64,000 nt of DNA from Amycolatopsis regifaucium (GTDB taxonomy: Bacteria; Actinomycetota; Actinomycetes; Mycobacteriales; Pseudonocardiaceae), in contig NZ_LQCI01000023.1 in assembly GCF_001613935.1 (NCBI RefSeq), forward strand, positions 124,001 through 188,000, written 5' to 3'. The notes below the pieces were generated by a model. The model worked only from the letters and a program-made list of their open reading frames with translations, was not told the DNA's origin and did not search any database. Positions 1 through 6,952 of this stretch are shown here, piece after piece. Numbering within the stretch: position 1 is the first letter of the stretch; every line of letters begins with the position of its first letter. The position numbers and the translations under genes are program-made.

Positions 1-660
1 TTGATGAAACGCTGGGGCATGCTCGACGAGCACGGGTCGATGCCGGAGCCGAACATCAACGTCAAGCTCGCCATCAAGGTCCTCGACGACTACGGCGACA
101 CGTTGCCGCTGACGGCCCTGGCCACGCTCATCCCGCTGCTGGAATGCGCGCTGGACGGCGCGCTGGTGAAGTTCCTGCTCGAAGAGGTCTCCGATCCGGT
201 GTGTCATCAGGTCTTCCGGCATATCAACTCGGACGAGTCGCGGCACATCACGGCCGACTTCGAGGTGCTGGAACTGATCGGGGCCGGCTCGACGACCAGA
301 CTGCTCACCGAATCGATCGGCTCGCTCAAACCGCAGATCGTCCTGGGCCTGATCGTGGTGTTCGTGCCGCTGATCAACAAGATGCGGGACAACATCGTCG
401 CGATGGGGCTGCCGGAGAAGAAGCTGTACAACGCTGTGAAGCGGTTTTCCACCATCGGTGGCCGCGGCGAGTTCACCAAACGCATCCCGGCGTATCACGT
501 GCTCAAGGCGCAGGCGGCGATGATCGTCGACCGTTCGCACGTCTACCACCGGCTGCTCGCCGACCCGATGGTGAAGGTGACCCGCCTGATCCCCGCGCGA
601 CTGCTGGGCAAACCGCAGTCGTGGACCGAGGAGATCACCCACGAACCGGTCGCGTCATGA
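1..660 (+). CDS. Ferritin-like diiron protein, 5' truncated
   Basis: The frame is open from the window edge, so the N-terminal half probably lies upstream. The visible 219 residues are mostly helical. They contain an ECALDGALVKF helix and, further on, an SDESRH segment (ExxH type), as in the second half of a four-helix diiron carboxylate fold. In that family the first E and ExxH pair lies earlier in the chain, here outside the window. The stop overlaps the next start (ATGA), so the gene heads a translationally coupled run with a monooxygenase-like fragment and a full flavin monooxygenase. A role as a diiron oxidase or reductase working with the flavoenzyme is inference; the substrate is unknown. 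Confidence 0.6.
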   Translation: MMKRWGMLDEHGSMPEPNINVKLAIKVLDDYGDTLPLTALATLIPLLECALDGALVKFLLEEVSDPVCHQVFRHINSDESRHITADFEVLELIGAGSTTRLLTESIGSLKPQIVLGLIVVFVPLINKMRDNIVAMGLPEKKLYNAVKRFSTIGGRGEFTKRIPAYHVLKAQAAMIVDRSHVYHRLLADPMVKVTRLIPARLLGKPQSWTEEITHEPVAS

Positions 661-1142
661 CGATAGGCGAATTCCGGGGCGAGGTGCTGCGCGGCACCGA
701 ATGGTTCGGGCACGACTTCGCGGGGCAGCGGGTCGCCGTCGTCGCACCCGGCCGCGAGGCCGCGCAGATCGTGCCCGAGGTGGCGGCCACCGCGCTTTCG
801 GTGAAGGTGTTCCAGGAGGAACCGGACTGGGTGGTGCCGATGCCGGTACCCGGACCGAGCGTCGTCGGCATCGCCGTCGCCCGGGTTTTCCTGCGCTGGC
901 AGGTGAAAGATCCCTGGATTCGCAGGCTGCTGACGCCCGACCGACGGTTCGGCTCGCGACGGACGGCGGCGGGAATCGGTTACTACGGCGCGCTCAAACG
1001 GCCGGGCTGCAAGCTCATCACCTGGCCGGTCTACGCCTTCGCCGCCAACGGGATCCGCACCGCCGAGGGCATCGAGCACCAGGCGGACGTCGTCGTATTG
1101 GGCGCGAGTTCGCTGTTCGCCAAGGAAGGACTTCCCGCATGA
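657..1142 (+). CDS. Degenerate flavin-monooxygenase-like fragment
   Basis: This 161-residue protein looks like the middle and C-terminal part of the neighbouring flavin monooxygenase. FRGEVLRGTEWF lines up with FRGTVMHTARWD, GQRVAVVAPGREAAQIVPEV with GKRVAVVGTGASAVQVIPSI, and ADVVVLGASSLFAKE with VDVLVLATGFKVFEK. It lacks the whole N-terminal FAD-binding domain. The NADPH-binding GTGASA has become APGREA, and the fingerprint histidine is gone. It cannot be a working monooxygenase by itself. Its reading frame is nonetheless intact and ATGA-coupled on both sides, so it is probably still translated. A scaffold or regulatory subunit, or a decaying duplicate, are both possible. Confidence 0.6.
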   Translation: MTIGEFRGEVLRGTEWFGHDFAGQRVAVVAPGREAAQIVPEVAATALSVKVFQEEPDWVVPMPVPGPSVVGIAVARVFLRWQVKDPWIRRLLTPDRRFGSRRTAAGIGYYGALKRPGCKLITWPVYAFAANGIRTAEGIEHQADVVVLGASSLFAKEGLPA

Positions 1143-2629
1143 CCACGCCCGACCACGAGATCGCGATCATCGGCGGCGGCTTTTCCGGCATCGGTGCCGC
1201 GATCCTGCTCGACAAGGCGGGATTCGCCGATTTCCTGATGCTGGAGGAGGGTGACGGCGTCGGCGGCGCGTGGCACTGGAACACCTATCCCGGCGTCGCC
1301 GTCGACATCCCGTCGTTCAGCTACCAGTTCTCGTTCGAGCAGATCTCCGGCTGGTCGCGGGTCTACGCGCCGGGCCGTGAACTGAAGGCCTACGCCGACT
1401 ACTGCGTCGACAAGTACGACATCCGCCGTCGCACCCGACTCGGGTCGAAGGTCGTCGGGGCCACCTTCGACGACGAAACGCACTTGTGGCGCTTGGAAAC
1501 CGCCGAGGGCTGGTCGATGACGGCACGGTTCGTCGTCGGCGCCACCGGCGTGCTCACCCAGCCGAAACCGCCGGACATCGACGGCCTCGCCGACTTCCGC
1601 GGCACGGTCATGCACACCGCCCGCTGGGACCACGGCGTCGACCTGCGCGGCAAACGCGTCGCCGTCGTCGGCACCGGGGCGTCGGCCGTCCAGGTCATTC
1701 CGTCCATCGCGCCGGAAGCCGGCCATCTGACGGTGTTCCAGCGGACGCCGATCTGGTGCCTGCCCAAACCCGACGCCGTCCTGCCCCGGCCCGCGCGGCT
1801 CGTGCTGCGGCGGCTGCCCGGCGCGAAGCTCGTGTCCCGGCTGGCCAGTCAGGCGCTGGTCGAGGTGACCTTCCCGCTGGCCGCGCACTTCCACAACCTC
1901 CTGCCGACCGCGGGTGCGGGGGAGCGGATCGGCCGCGCGCATCTGCGCCGCGCGGTGAAGGATCCCGTGACCCGCGAGAAGCTCACGCCGCGATACGCCT
2001 TGGGCTGCAAGCGGCCGAGCTTCTCCAACGACTATCTGCAGACGTTCGACCGCGACGACGTCACGTTGGAGACCACGGGCATCGACGCGATCACCGAGAC
2101 CGGTGTGCGCACCGTCGACGGCACCGAACACATCGTCGACGTCTTGGTGCTGGCGACCGGGTTCAAGGTGTTCGAGAAGGGCAACATGCCGGCGTTCACC
2201 GTGCGCGGCTCGGGCGGCGTCGATCTGGAAAAGTTCTGGGAGGAGAACCGGTTCCAGGCCTATCAGGGCGTCAGCGTCCCCGGCTTCCCGAACTTCTTCA
2301 CCATTCTCGGGCCCTACGGCTACAACGGTTCTTCGTACTTCAACCTGATCGAGACGCAGACCGCGCATATCGTCCGGTGCCTGCGCAACGCCCGCAAGAC
2401 CGGCGCCACGCGGGTGGAGGTCACGAACGAGGCCAACGACCGGTACTTCCAGCGCATGCTGGACCGCCGCAAGCATCAGGTGTTCTTCCAGGACAGCTGC
2501 TCGCTGGCCAACAGCTACTACTTCGACGCGAACGGGGACGTGCCCTTCCGCGCCTCGCCCACGCTCGAAACGATGGTGACGAGCCGGTTCTTCGACCTCG
2601 ACGACTACGCCTTCGCGGACGGTCGGTGA
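1139..2629 (+). CDS. Flavin-containing (Baeyer-Villiger type) monooxygenase
   Basis: This 496-residue enzyme uses FAD and NADPH to insert oxygen into ketones or oxidise heteroatoms. An N-terminal Rossmann motif GGGFSGIG (about residues 13-20) binds FAD. The fingerprint FRGTVMHTARWD fits the BVMO pattern FxGxxxHxxxW. A second Rossmann motif GTGASA binds NADPH. A conserved WNTYPG segment follows the FAD domain, as in cyclohexanone-monooxygenase relatives. The start overlaps the previous stop by ATGA. Actinobacterial relatives act on ketones, steroids or fatty-acyl derivatives; the substrate here cannot be told. The gene ends in a repeat-rich convergent intergenic region. Confidence 0.85.
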   Translation: MTTPDHEIAIIGGGFSGIGAAILLDKAGFADFLMLEEGDGVGGAWHWNTYPGVAVDIPSFSYQFSFEQISGWSRVYAPGRELKAYADYCVDKYDIRRRTRLGSKVVGATFDDETHLWRLETAEGWSMTARFVVGATGVLTQPKPPDIDGLADFRGTVMHTARWDHGVDLRGKRVAVVGTGASAVQVIPSIAPEAGHLTVFQRTPIWCLPKPDAVLPRPARLVLRRLPGAKLVSRLASQALVEVTFPLAAHFHNLLPTAGAGERIGRAHLRRAVKDPVTREKLTPRYALGCKRPSFSNDYLQTFDRDDVTLETTGIDAITETGVRTVDGTEHIVDVLVLATGFKVFEKGNMPAFTVRGSGGVDLEKFWEENRFQAYQGVSVPGFPNFFTILGPYGYNGSSYFNLIETQTAHIVRCLRNARKTGATRVEVTNEANDRYFQRMLDRRKHQVFFQDSCSLANSYYFDANGDVPFRASPTLETMVTSRFFDLDDYAFADGR

Positions 2630-2829
2630 CCCCTGGGTCGGGTTGGTCTTAGGTACCTACTCGTCACCTGCGGTCTTGCTCGCGTGAAGTACATGATGGC
2701 CCCCTTCCTTGCGCCTAGCGCAAGGAAGGGGGCCATCATGTACTGGGAAAGGTGTGAAGGTCGAGTTCCACGCGCTGCTGAACCACCCTTGGCTAGCACC
2801 CGAATCGCCACTCACGACCACCTGGACCG
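2622..2829. mobile_element. Short palindromic (MITE-like) element, copy 1
   Basis: The block AGGTACCTACTCGTCACCTG followed by a perfect hairpin recurs almost unchanged at 48.5 kb, and in inverted order at 8.5 and 61.4 kb. The right end carries the CCCGAATCGCCACTCACGAC terminal motif, which is also seen at 8.6, 42.97 and (one mismatch) 63.26 kb. The left terminal repeat is poorly preserved here. The copy fills the space between two convergent genes and overlaps the 3' end of the monooxygenase. No transposase is present, so it could only be non-autonomous. Confidence 0.5.
2688..2744. repeat. Perfect 27-bp-arm hairpin (terminator-like)
   Basis: Two 27-base arms, starting AGTACATGATGGCCCCC, pair perfectly around a 3-base loop. 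The same 57 bp occur at 48533-48589. The hairpin lies between convergent genes, so it could terminate transcription from both sides, although there is no T-tract. Confidence 0.75.
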
Positions 2830-2832
2830 AGA

Positions 2833-3306
2833 TCAGGCTGGCGGCTTCAGCGTGACGACGGTGGCGCTGGTCTCGCCGCGCGGCGTCCGGTACTTGATCT
2901 CGTCACCCTCCTTGGCGCCCACGAGCGCGAGGCCGAGCGGGCTGTCCGAGGTGACCGTGGAGGCGTCGGCGTCCTCACCCGGGATCGTGACGATGTGAAG
3001 CTCGTCTTCGTCGCCGTCGGCGAACCTGAGGGTGACGGTGGTGCCGTCGGGCAGCAGGCCCTTGCTGTTCCGGCCGCCGTGCTCGAGTTTCGCGGCGACG
3101 TCGGCGATCCGCCGGTCGAGGTAGGCGGCGGCCTCCGCCCGGTCCAGCACCTCCGCCTGGTCGGCCGCGTCGCCGGTCCGTTCCTGCGCGCCGACGAGCG
3201 GCGCCATCGCGTCGCGCTGCGCACGCAGATCGGCGAGTTCCTTTTCCAGCTGCCGGCGTGCCGCCGGGCTGAACCCGTTGTCCCCTGTGGTCACCATGCC
3301 GCGCAT
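2833..3306 (-). CDS. GreA/GreB-family transcription elongation factor
   Basis: This 157-residue protein has the two GreA-type parts. An N-terminal coiled coil (about residues 15-80, rich in E, R and A, with LEKELADLRAQRDAM) would enter the RNA polymerase secondary channel. A C-terminal FKBP-like domain follows (TVTLRF, SPLGLALVGAKEGDEIKY). GreA proteins rescue backtracked polymerase by stimulating transcript cleavage. It diverges from canonical GreA and is probably a second, actinobacterial paralogue. A methionine three codons in (3297) is an alternative start; neither has a clear ribosome binding site. It converges on the monooxygenase gene. Confidence 0.75.
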   Translation of the reverse strand: MRGMVTTGDNGFSPAARRQLEKELADLRAQRDAMAPLVGAQERTGDAADQAEVLDRAEAAAYLDRRIADVAAKLEHGGRNSKGLLPDGTTVTLRFADGDEDELHIVTIPGEDADASTVTSDSPLGLALVGAKEGDEIKYRTPRGETSATVVTLKPPA

Positions 3307-3420
3307 TGTCCGCTACAGAACGGCCGCGAGCCACCTCGATTTTTCACCCGCTGTGATCGTCCAGGACGCCTGCCCTAAGCTTCAGGTCTCCTGTCCTGAC
3401 TACTTCATGTAAGGAACTTC

Positions 3421-4008
3421 GTGACCGCCGTTCCCGGCCGCAGCGCGCGGCTCTCCCCCAACCAGCTGCAGAAACAGGAACAGATCGTCGAAGCGGCGCG
3501 GATCGTGCTGGCCAGGGACGGGCTCGCCGGCTGCACCGTTCGCGCGATCGCGGAGGCCGGGCCGCTCACGAAGAGTGCGATTCATTACTACTTCGCGGAC
3601 ATCGACGTCCTGATCGACCGGGCGATGGCGGCGCACATCACAACGTTCACGGCCGATTTGCGCAAAATCTCGGCGAAGCACGATCACCCGGATGAGCGGC
3701 TCTTCGCCGTGCTGGAGGCGTTCCTCGCCGAGTTCTCCGGCCACCCGAACGCCGCCTTCCTCTGGTTCGAATACTGGATCGCCGCGAGCCGCGCGCAGCA
3801 CCCGCAGGCCATCGACGTCATGCTGACGTCGATCACCGAACTGCTCGCGGAGTTGCTCGCGCCGTTGGACGTGGAGGACCCGCGGGCACGGGGGAGGGCG
3901 CTGCTGTCCTATCTGCTCGGCGCCATCGTCCAGCAGCGTGTGCGGCGGCGGCCGTTCGCCGCGCTGCGCGGCGACATCGAAGCGCTCTGTTTCGCGAACT
4001 ACGGCTAG
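3421..4008 (+). CDS. TetR-family transcriptional regulator
   Basis: This 195-residue repressor has an N-terminal TetR helix-turn-helix at about residues 20-65 (IVEAARIVLARDGLAGCTVR, then KSAIHYYFADIDVL). An all-helical ligand and dimerisation domain follows. The GTG start is preceded by AAGGAA at a good distance. It stands alone between the divergent GreA-type gene and the carboxypeptidase gene. Its ligand and targets cannot be inferred; self-regulation is usual for the family. A divergent target would be the GreA-type gene. Confidence 0.85.
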   Translation: MTAVPGRSARLSPNQLQKQEQIVEAARIVLARDGLAGCTVRAIAEAGPLTKSAIHYYFADIDVLIDRAMAAHITTFTADLRKISAKHDHPDERLFAVLEAFLAEFSGHPNAAFLWFEYWIAASRAQHPQAIDVMLTSITELLAELLAPLDVEDPRARGRALLSYLLGAIVQQRVRRRPFAALRGDIEALCFANYG

Positions 4009-4106
4009 AAATACGCATTAGATCCGTACCGTTACGGATTGTTCGGTCCGTCCGGCTCCGGCCATGGTGGGGTTCCCTTCCCTTGCCCCACAGCTAGGAG
4101 ACGACG

Positions 4107-5351
4107 ATGCGCATAAGACGGTGCATGGCCGCGGCGATCGCGGCCGTCGCGGCGTTCACCATCCCGGTCGCCGCGAGCCCGGCGACCGCCGACCAGCAGG
4201 CCGAAGACGCGCAGGTCCAGATCTACGAGGTCTTCGGGACCGGCACCGCGCAGCAGCGCACGCAGATCTCCCGGCTGGGTGTCGACGTCCTCGGCTCCGC
4301 GGGCGGCAGCACGACGTTCATCGGCGAAGCTTCCGACGCGGCGAAGGTCCGCTCGCTCGGCTTCCGTGTCGAGCAGCGCGGTGTCGTCGACCGTTCGCCC
4401 CAGGTGAGCACGAACGCGATCAACGACTTCCCGCCGTCGGATTCCGGCTTCCACAACTACGCCGAGGTCACGACGGAACTGCGCAACGCGCAGACCAATT
4501 ACGGTTCGATCGCGCGGCTGAGCAGCGTCGGCAACTCCTACCAGGGCCGCGCGTTGAACATGCTCAAGATCAGCGACAACGTCGCGACCGACGAGAACGA
4601 GCCCGAAGTCCTCTTCACCTGCAACCAGCACGCGCGCGAGCACCTCACCACCGAGATGTGCCTGCGGATCGTGAACCGGTTCACCCAGGGCTACGCCTCC
4701 GACCCGGCGATCAAGCGCTTCGTCGACAGCACCGAGATCTACGTGATCCCGAACGTGAACCCGGACGGCTCGGAGTACGACATCTCCGGCGGCAGCTACA
4801 AGTACTGGCGCAAGAACCGGCAGGGCAACGGCACCGACCCCAACCGCAACTGGGGTTACAACTGGGGCTGCTGCGGCGGTTCGTCGGGCTCGACGACCAG
4901 TGAGACCTACCGCGGTCCCTCCGCCTTCTCCGCCCCGGAGACCAGGGCGGTGTCCAACTTCGTGAACTCGCGCAAGATCGGCGGCGTCCAGCAGATCAAG
5001 GCGAGCATCGACTTCCACACCTATTCGGAGCTCGTGCTGTGGCCGTTCGGCTTCACCTACAACGACACCGCGCCCGGGATGACCGCGGCCGAGGCGCAGC
5101 GTTTCCAGACGCTGGGCAGGCAGCTGGCGGCGACCAACGGCTACACGCCGCAGCAGTCGAGCGACCTGTACATCACGGACGGGACGATCGACGACTGGAT
5201 GTGGGGCACGCACAAGATCCTGAGCTTCACCTTCGAGATGTACCCGCGGGGCTCCAACCCCGGCTTCTACCCGCCCGACGAGGTGATCGTCCGGGAGACC
5301 ACGCGTAACGACAAGGCCGTGGACCTCCTGCTGAACACCGCCATCGGCTGA
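4107..5351 (+). CDS. Secreted M14 zinc carboxypeptidase
   Basis: This 414-residue extracellular exopeptidase removes C-terminal residues from peptides. A signal peptide (RR near the N-terminus, alanine-rich core, cleavage near ASPATA, residue 28) is followed by a propeptide-like region to about residue 105, then the peptidase domain. Zinc ligands are His175 and Glu178 (QHAREH) and His304 (DFHTYSE). The substrate-anchoring Asn246-Arg247 lie in DPNRNWG, and the catalytic glutamate is Glu377 in FTFEMYP. This is the order of the carboxypeptidase T/A family. AGGAG lies just before the ATG. A large hairpin follows 11 bp after the stop and probably ends the transcript. Confidence 0.93.
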   Translation: MRIRRCMAAAIAAVAAFTIPVAASPATADQQAEDAQVQIYEVFGTGTAQQRTQISRLGVDVLGSAGGSTTFIGEASDAAKVRSLGFRVEQRGVVDRSPQVSTNAINDFPPSDSGFHNYAEVTTELRNAQTNYGSIARLSSVGNSYQGRALNMLKISDNVATDENEPEVLFTCNQHAREHLTTEMCLRIVNRFTQGYASDPAIKRFVDSTEIYVIPNVNPDGSEYDISGGSYKYWRKNRQGNGTDPNRNWGYNWGCCGGSSGSTTSETYRGPSAFSAPETRAVSNFVNSRKIGGVQQIKASIDFHTYSELVLWPFGFTYNDTAPGMTAAEAQRFQTLGRQLAATNGYTPQQSSDLYITDGTIDDWMWGTHKILSFTFEMYPRGSNPGFYPPDEVIVRETTRNDKAVDLLLNTAIG

Positions 5352-5362
5352 CGCTCCAGAGT

Positions 5363-5415
5363 TCCGTGAAGGCCTCCTTCCCTACTCTCAAGGTAGGGAA
5401 GGAGGCCTTCACGGA
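5363..5415. repeat. 53-bp perfect hairpin, family A
   Basis: Two 23-base arms (beginning TCCGTGAAGGCCTCC) pair around a 7-base loop. Near-identical hairpins occur at 17171-17227 and 63081-63135. Here the hairpin lies between two same-strand genes, right after the carboxypeptidase stop, where it could work as a terminator. A GTG inside it opens a frame into the next gene and could mislead start prediction. Confidence 0.8.
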
Positions 5416-5437
5416 CTTTCGGCATAGGGTGCGAGGC

Positions 5438-5959
5438 ATGCCGATGTTCGAATTCGAGGGGCACCGTCCCCAGGTGGATCCCGAAGCGTGGATCGCCCCC
5501 ACCGCCACCCTGATCGGCGACGTCGTCGTCGAGAAGGGCGCTTCCGTCTGGTACGGCGCCGTCCTGCGCGCCGACTTCGGGCGGATCCTCATCCGTGAGG
5601 GCGCCAACATCCAGGACAACTCGGTCATCCACGTCAACGGCGGCGTGACCGAGGTCGGCAAGAACGTCACCGTCGGGCACCAGTGCCTCGTGCACGACTG
5701 CACGATCGGCGAGCAGGCCCTGATCGGCAACGGCTCGACCGTGCTCGACAAGGCGCAGATCGGGGCGAAGGCCCTCGTCGCGGCCGGTGCCACGGTGACG
5801 CCCGGCATGATCATCCCGCCCGAGACCGTCGCCATGGGCAGCCCGGCGAAGAAGCACGTCCCGCTCGACGGGACCGCCCGCGGCTGGGTCGAGCACAACG
5901 CGGTGATCTACCAGGAGCTGGCGCGCAGGCATGCGGAGAGCGTCAAGCAGATCGATTGA
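5438..5959 (+). CDS. Gamma-class carbonic anhydrase family protein
   Basis: This 173-residue left-handed beta-helix protein of the gamma carbonic anhydrase / hexapeptide-repeat family probably hydrates CO2 or is a metal-binding relative. Hexapeptide-repeat strands run through residues 20-130 (such as VVVEKGASVWYGAVLRADFG). The three metal-binding histidines of the family are His65 (SVIHVNG), His81 and His86 (VGHQCLVHDC). I chose ATG 5438 because an upstream GTG lies inside the hairpin repeat and would add a nonsense extension. The stop codon overlaps the -35 box of the next gene's promoter. Confidence 0.85.
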   Translation: MPMFEFEGHRPQVDPEAWIAPTATLIGDVVVEKGASVWYGAVLRADFGRILIREGANIQDNSVIHVNGGVTEVGKNVTVGHQCLVHDCTIGEQALIGNGSTVLDKAQIGAKALVAAGATVTPGMIIPPETVAMGSPAKKHVPLDGTARGWVEHNAVIYQELARRHAESVKQID

Positions 5960-5986
5960 CTCTCCAGTAACTGGAGACCTTAGCTT
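5956..5986 (+). promoter_or_regulatory. MerR-type promoter with 19-bp spacer
   Basis: TTGACT (5956-5961) and TAGCTT (5981-5986) are 19 bp apart. The spacer holds the palindrome TCTCCAGTAACTGGAGA (5961-5977). Long spacers around a dyad are the hallmark of promoters activated by MerR-family proteins. Only seven bases separate the -10 box from the ATG, so the transcript should be leaderless. The same layout precedes the MerR gene near 24.3 kb. Confidence 0.75.
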
Positions 5987-5993
5987 CGGTCGC

Positions 5994-6425
5994 ATGGCAC
6001 CGAAGTCGAAGAAGAAAACACACCAGGCGACTCTCGAGCTGACCGCGGGCGACGCGCCGGTGGTCGACCTCGGCAAGACGCTCGGCCAGACCGGCGTGAA
6101 CCTCGTCGAGGTCAAGAAGGCCTACGACGCGGCGACCGCCTCGCAGCGCGGCGACATCGTCCCGGTGGTCGTGTCGGTGTTCGAGGACCGCTCCTTCGAA
6201 CTCCGGCTGAAGACGCCGCCCGCGTCGTTCCTCATCAAGAAAGCCTTGGGCGGCAAGGGATCCGGCCGTCCGGGGCACGAGGTCGCCGGGAAGCTCACGC
6301 AGGATCGGCTGCGGGAGATCGCCGAACGGAAACTGCCGGATCTCAACACCGGCGATCTCGAAGCGGCCATGCGCACGATCGCGGGCACCGCCCGCTCGAT
6401 GGGCGTCGCGATCGAAGAACCGTGA
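5994..6425 (+). CDS. Divergent second ribosomal protein L11 (uL11 paralogue)
   Basis: At 143 residues it has full L11 length. L11 sits at the GTPase-associated centre of the 50S subunit with 23S rRNA. The rRNA-binding C-terminal domain is well kept (KLTQDRLREIAERKLPDLN, IAGTARSMG), as are LGQTGVN, AYDAAT and EDRSFEL. The N-terminal proline-rich loop, normally PPVGPALGQ, reads VDLGKTLGQ, so the prolines linked to thiopeptide binding are gone. Its isolated position suggests an accessory copy, because the housekeeping gene normally lies with rplA. A MerR-type promoter drives it and the ATG is probably the transcript's first codon. A role as a resistant or stress replacement for L11 is inference. 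Confidence 0.85.
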   Translation: MAPKSKKKTHQATLELTAGDAPVVDLGKTLGQTGVNLVEVKKAYDAATASQRGDIVPVVVSVFEDRSFELRLKTPPASFLIKKALGGKGSGRPGHEVAGKLTQDRLREIAERKLPDLNTGDLEAAMRTIAGTARSMGVAIEEP

Positions 6426-6841
6426 CGCGCAAGCACGTGATCGTGCCGCCTTTCCGCGACCTCGACCCGGCACTCGGGGTCGCGGAAAGGCTGCTGGCAC
6501 AGGGAAATCCGTGGCTCGCCGGGGTGGCGGCGGCACTGCCGGACGAAGACGCGGCCGCGGACCGGCTCAACCGGATCCTGGCGGCGAACGGTGCGGCGCC
6601 ACGGCTTTCTCGCACCGGGAACACTTGGCGCTTGGTGCAGGTGACGTCGTGGCCGGGCTGCGGCGACCTGGTCGCGGCCGCTTCCGGGCTGGCCGAACTG
6701 GTCGCGTTCGGCGGCTGGCGGCGCCTCAAACGCTGCGCCGTCTGCGCACAGGCGTTCTGTGATCGCACGGCGGGCTGCAGCCGCCGTTGGTGTGCCGGAC
6801 ATCGTCCGCATGCCGAGTCCCGCGCGAGCGGAGTGCACTAG
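6422..6841 (+). CDS. CGNR-type zinc-finger protein
   Basis: This 139-residue protein has an N-terminal helical part and, near residues 104-131, the zinc-finger KRCAVCAQAFCDRTAGCSRR then WCAGHRPH. This matches the CGNR finger family, but the usual CGNR signature is replaced by CAGHRPH. These proteins are presumed regulators, and some bind DNA. The GTG start overlaps the L11-like stop by GTGA, so it is probably co-translated with the L11 paralogue and shares its MerR-type promoter. It stops just ahead of the ZTP riboswitch of glyA. A regulatory link to the L11 paralogue is inference. Confidence 0.6.
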   Translation: MTRKHVIVPPFRDLDPALGVAERLLAQGNPWLAGVAAALPDEDAAADRLNRILAANGAAPRLSRTGNTWRLVQVTSWPGCGDLVAAASGLAELVAFGGWRRLKRCAVCAQAFCDRTAGCSRRWCAGHRPHAESRASGVH

Positions 6842-6843
6842 TC

Positions 6844-6930
6844 TGGTGTGCACCAGCGACTGGCGCCATTTGAGGTGGAGCACCACCGGGAAGCGACGAC
6901 AAGGCCGGTACCGCGCGCCTGGGTCCGGCC
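6844..6930 (+). promoter_or_regulatory. ZTP (pfl) riboswitch upstream of glyA
   Basis: The leader has the two conserved ZTP aptamer parts: CAGCGACTGGCG with a GGTGGAGCACCACCGGGAAG helix in the 5' domain, and CCGCGCGCCTGGGT in the 3' domain, joined by a short linker. ZTP/ZMP accumulates when 10-formyl-tetrahydrofolate is low, and the riboswitch then turns on one-carbon genes. The glyA ribosome binding site (AGGAG, about 6940) lies shortly after the aptamer. Translational control is therefore plausible; no separate terminator is obvious. Confidence 0.85.
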
Positions 6931-6952
6931 GTCTCTGGCAGGAGTACGTCCG

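Noticed and set aside
2684..2998. Small ORFs starting inside the hairpins (for example one reading MKYMMAPF...)
   Set aside because: They open only because the palindromes contain ATG and lack stops, and they run antisense into real genes without coding character.
5366..5437. Longer N-terminus for the carbonic anhydrase from GTG 5366
   Set aside because: The added residues are only the translation of the hairpin repeat. ATG 5438 gives the normal family start.
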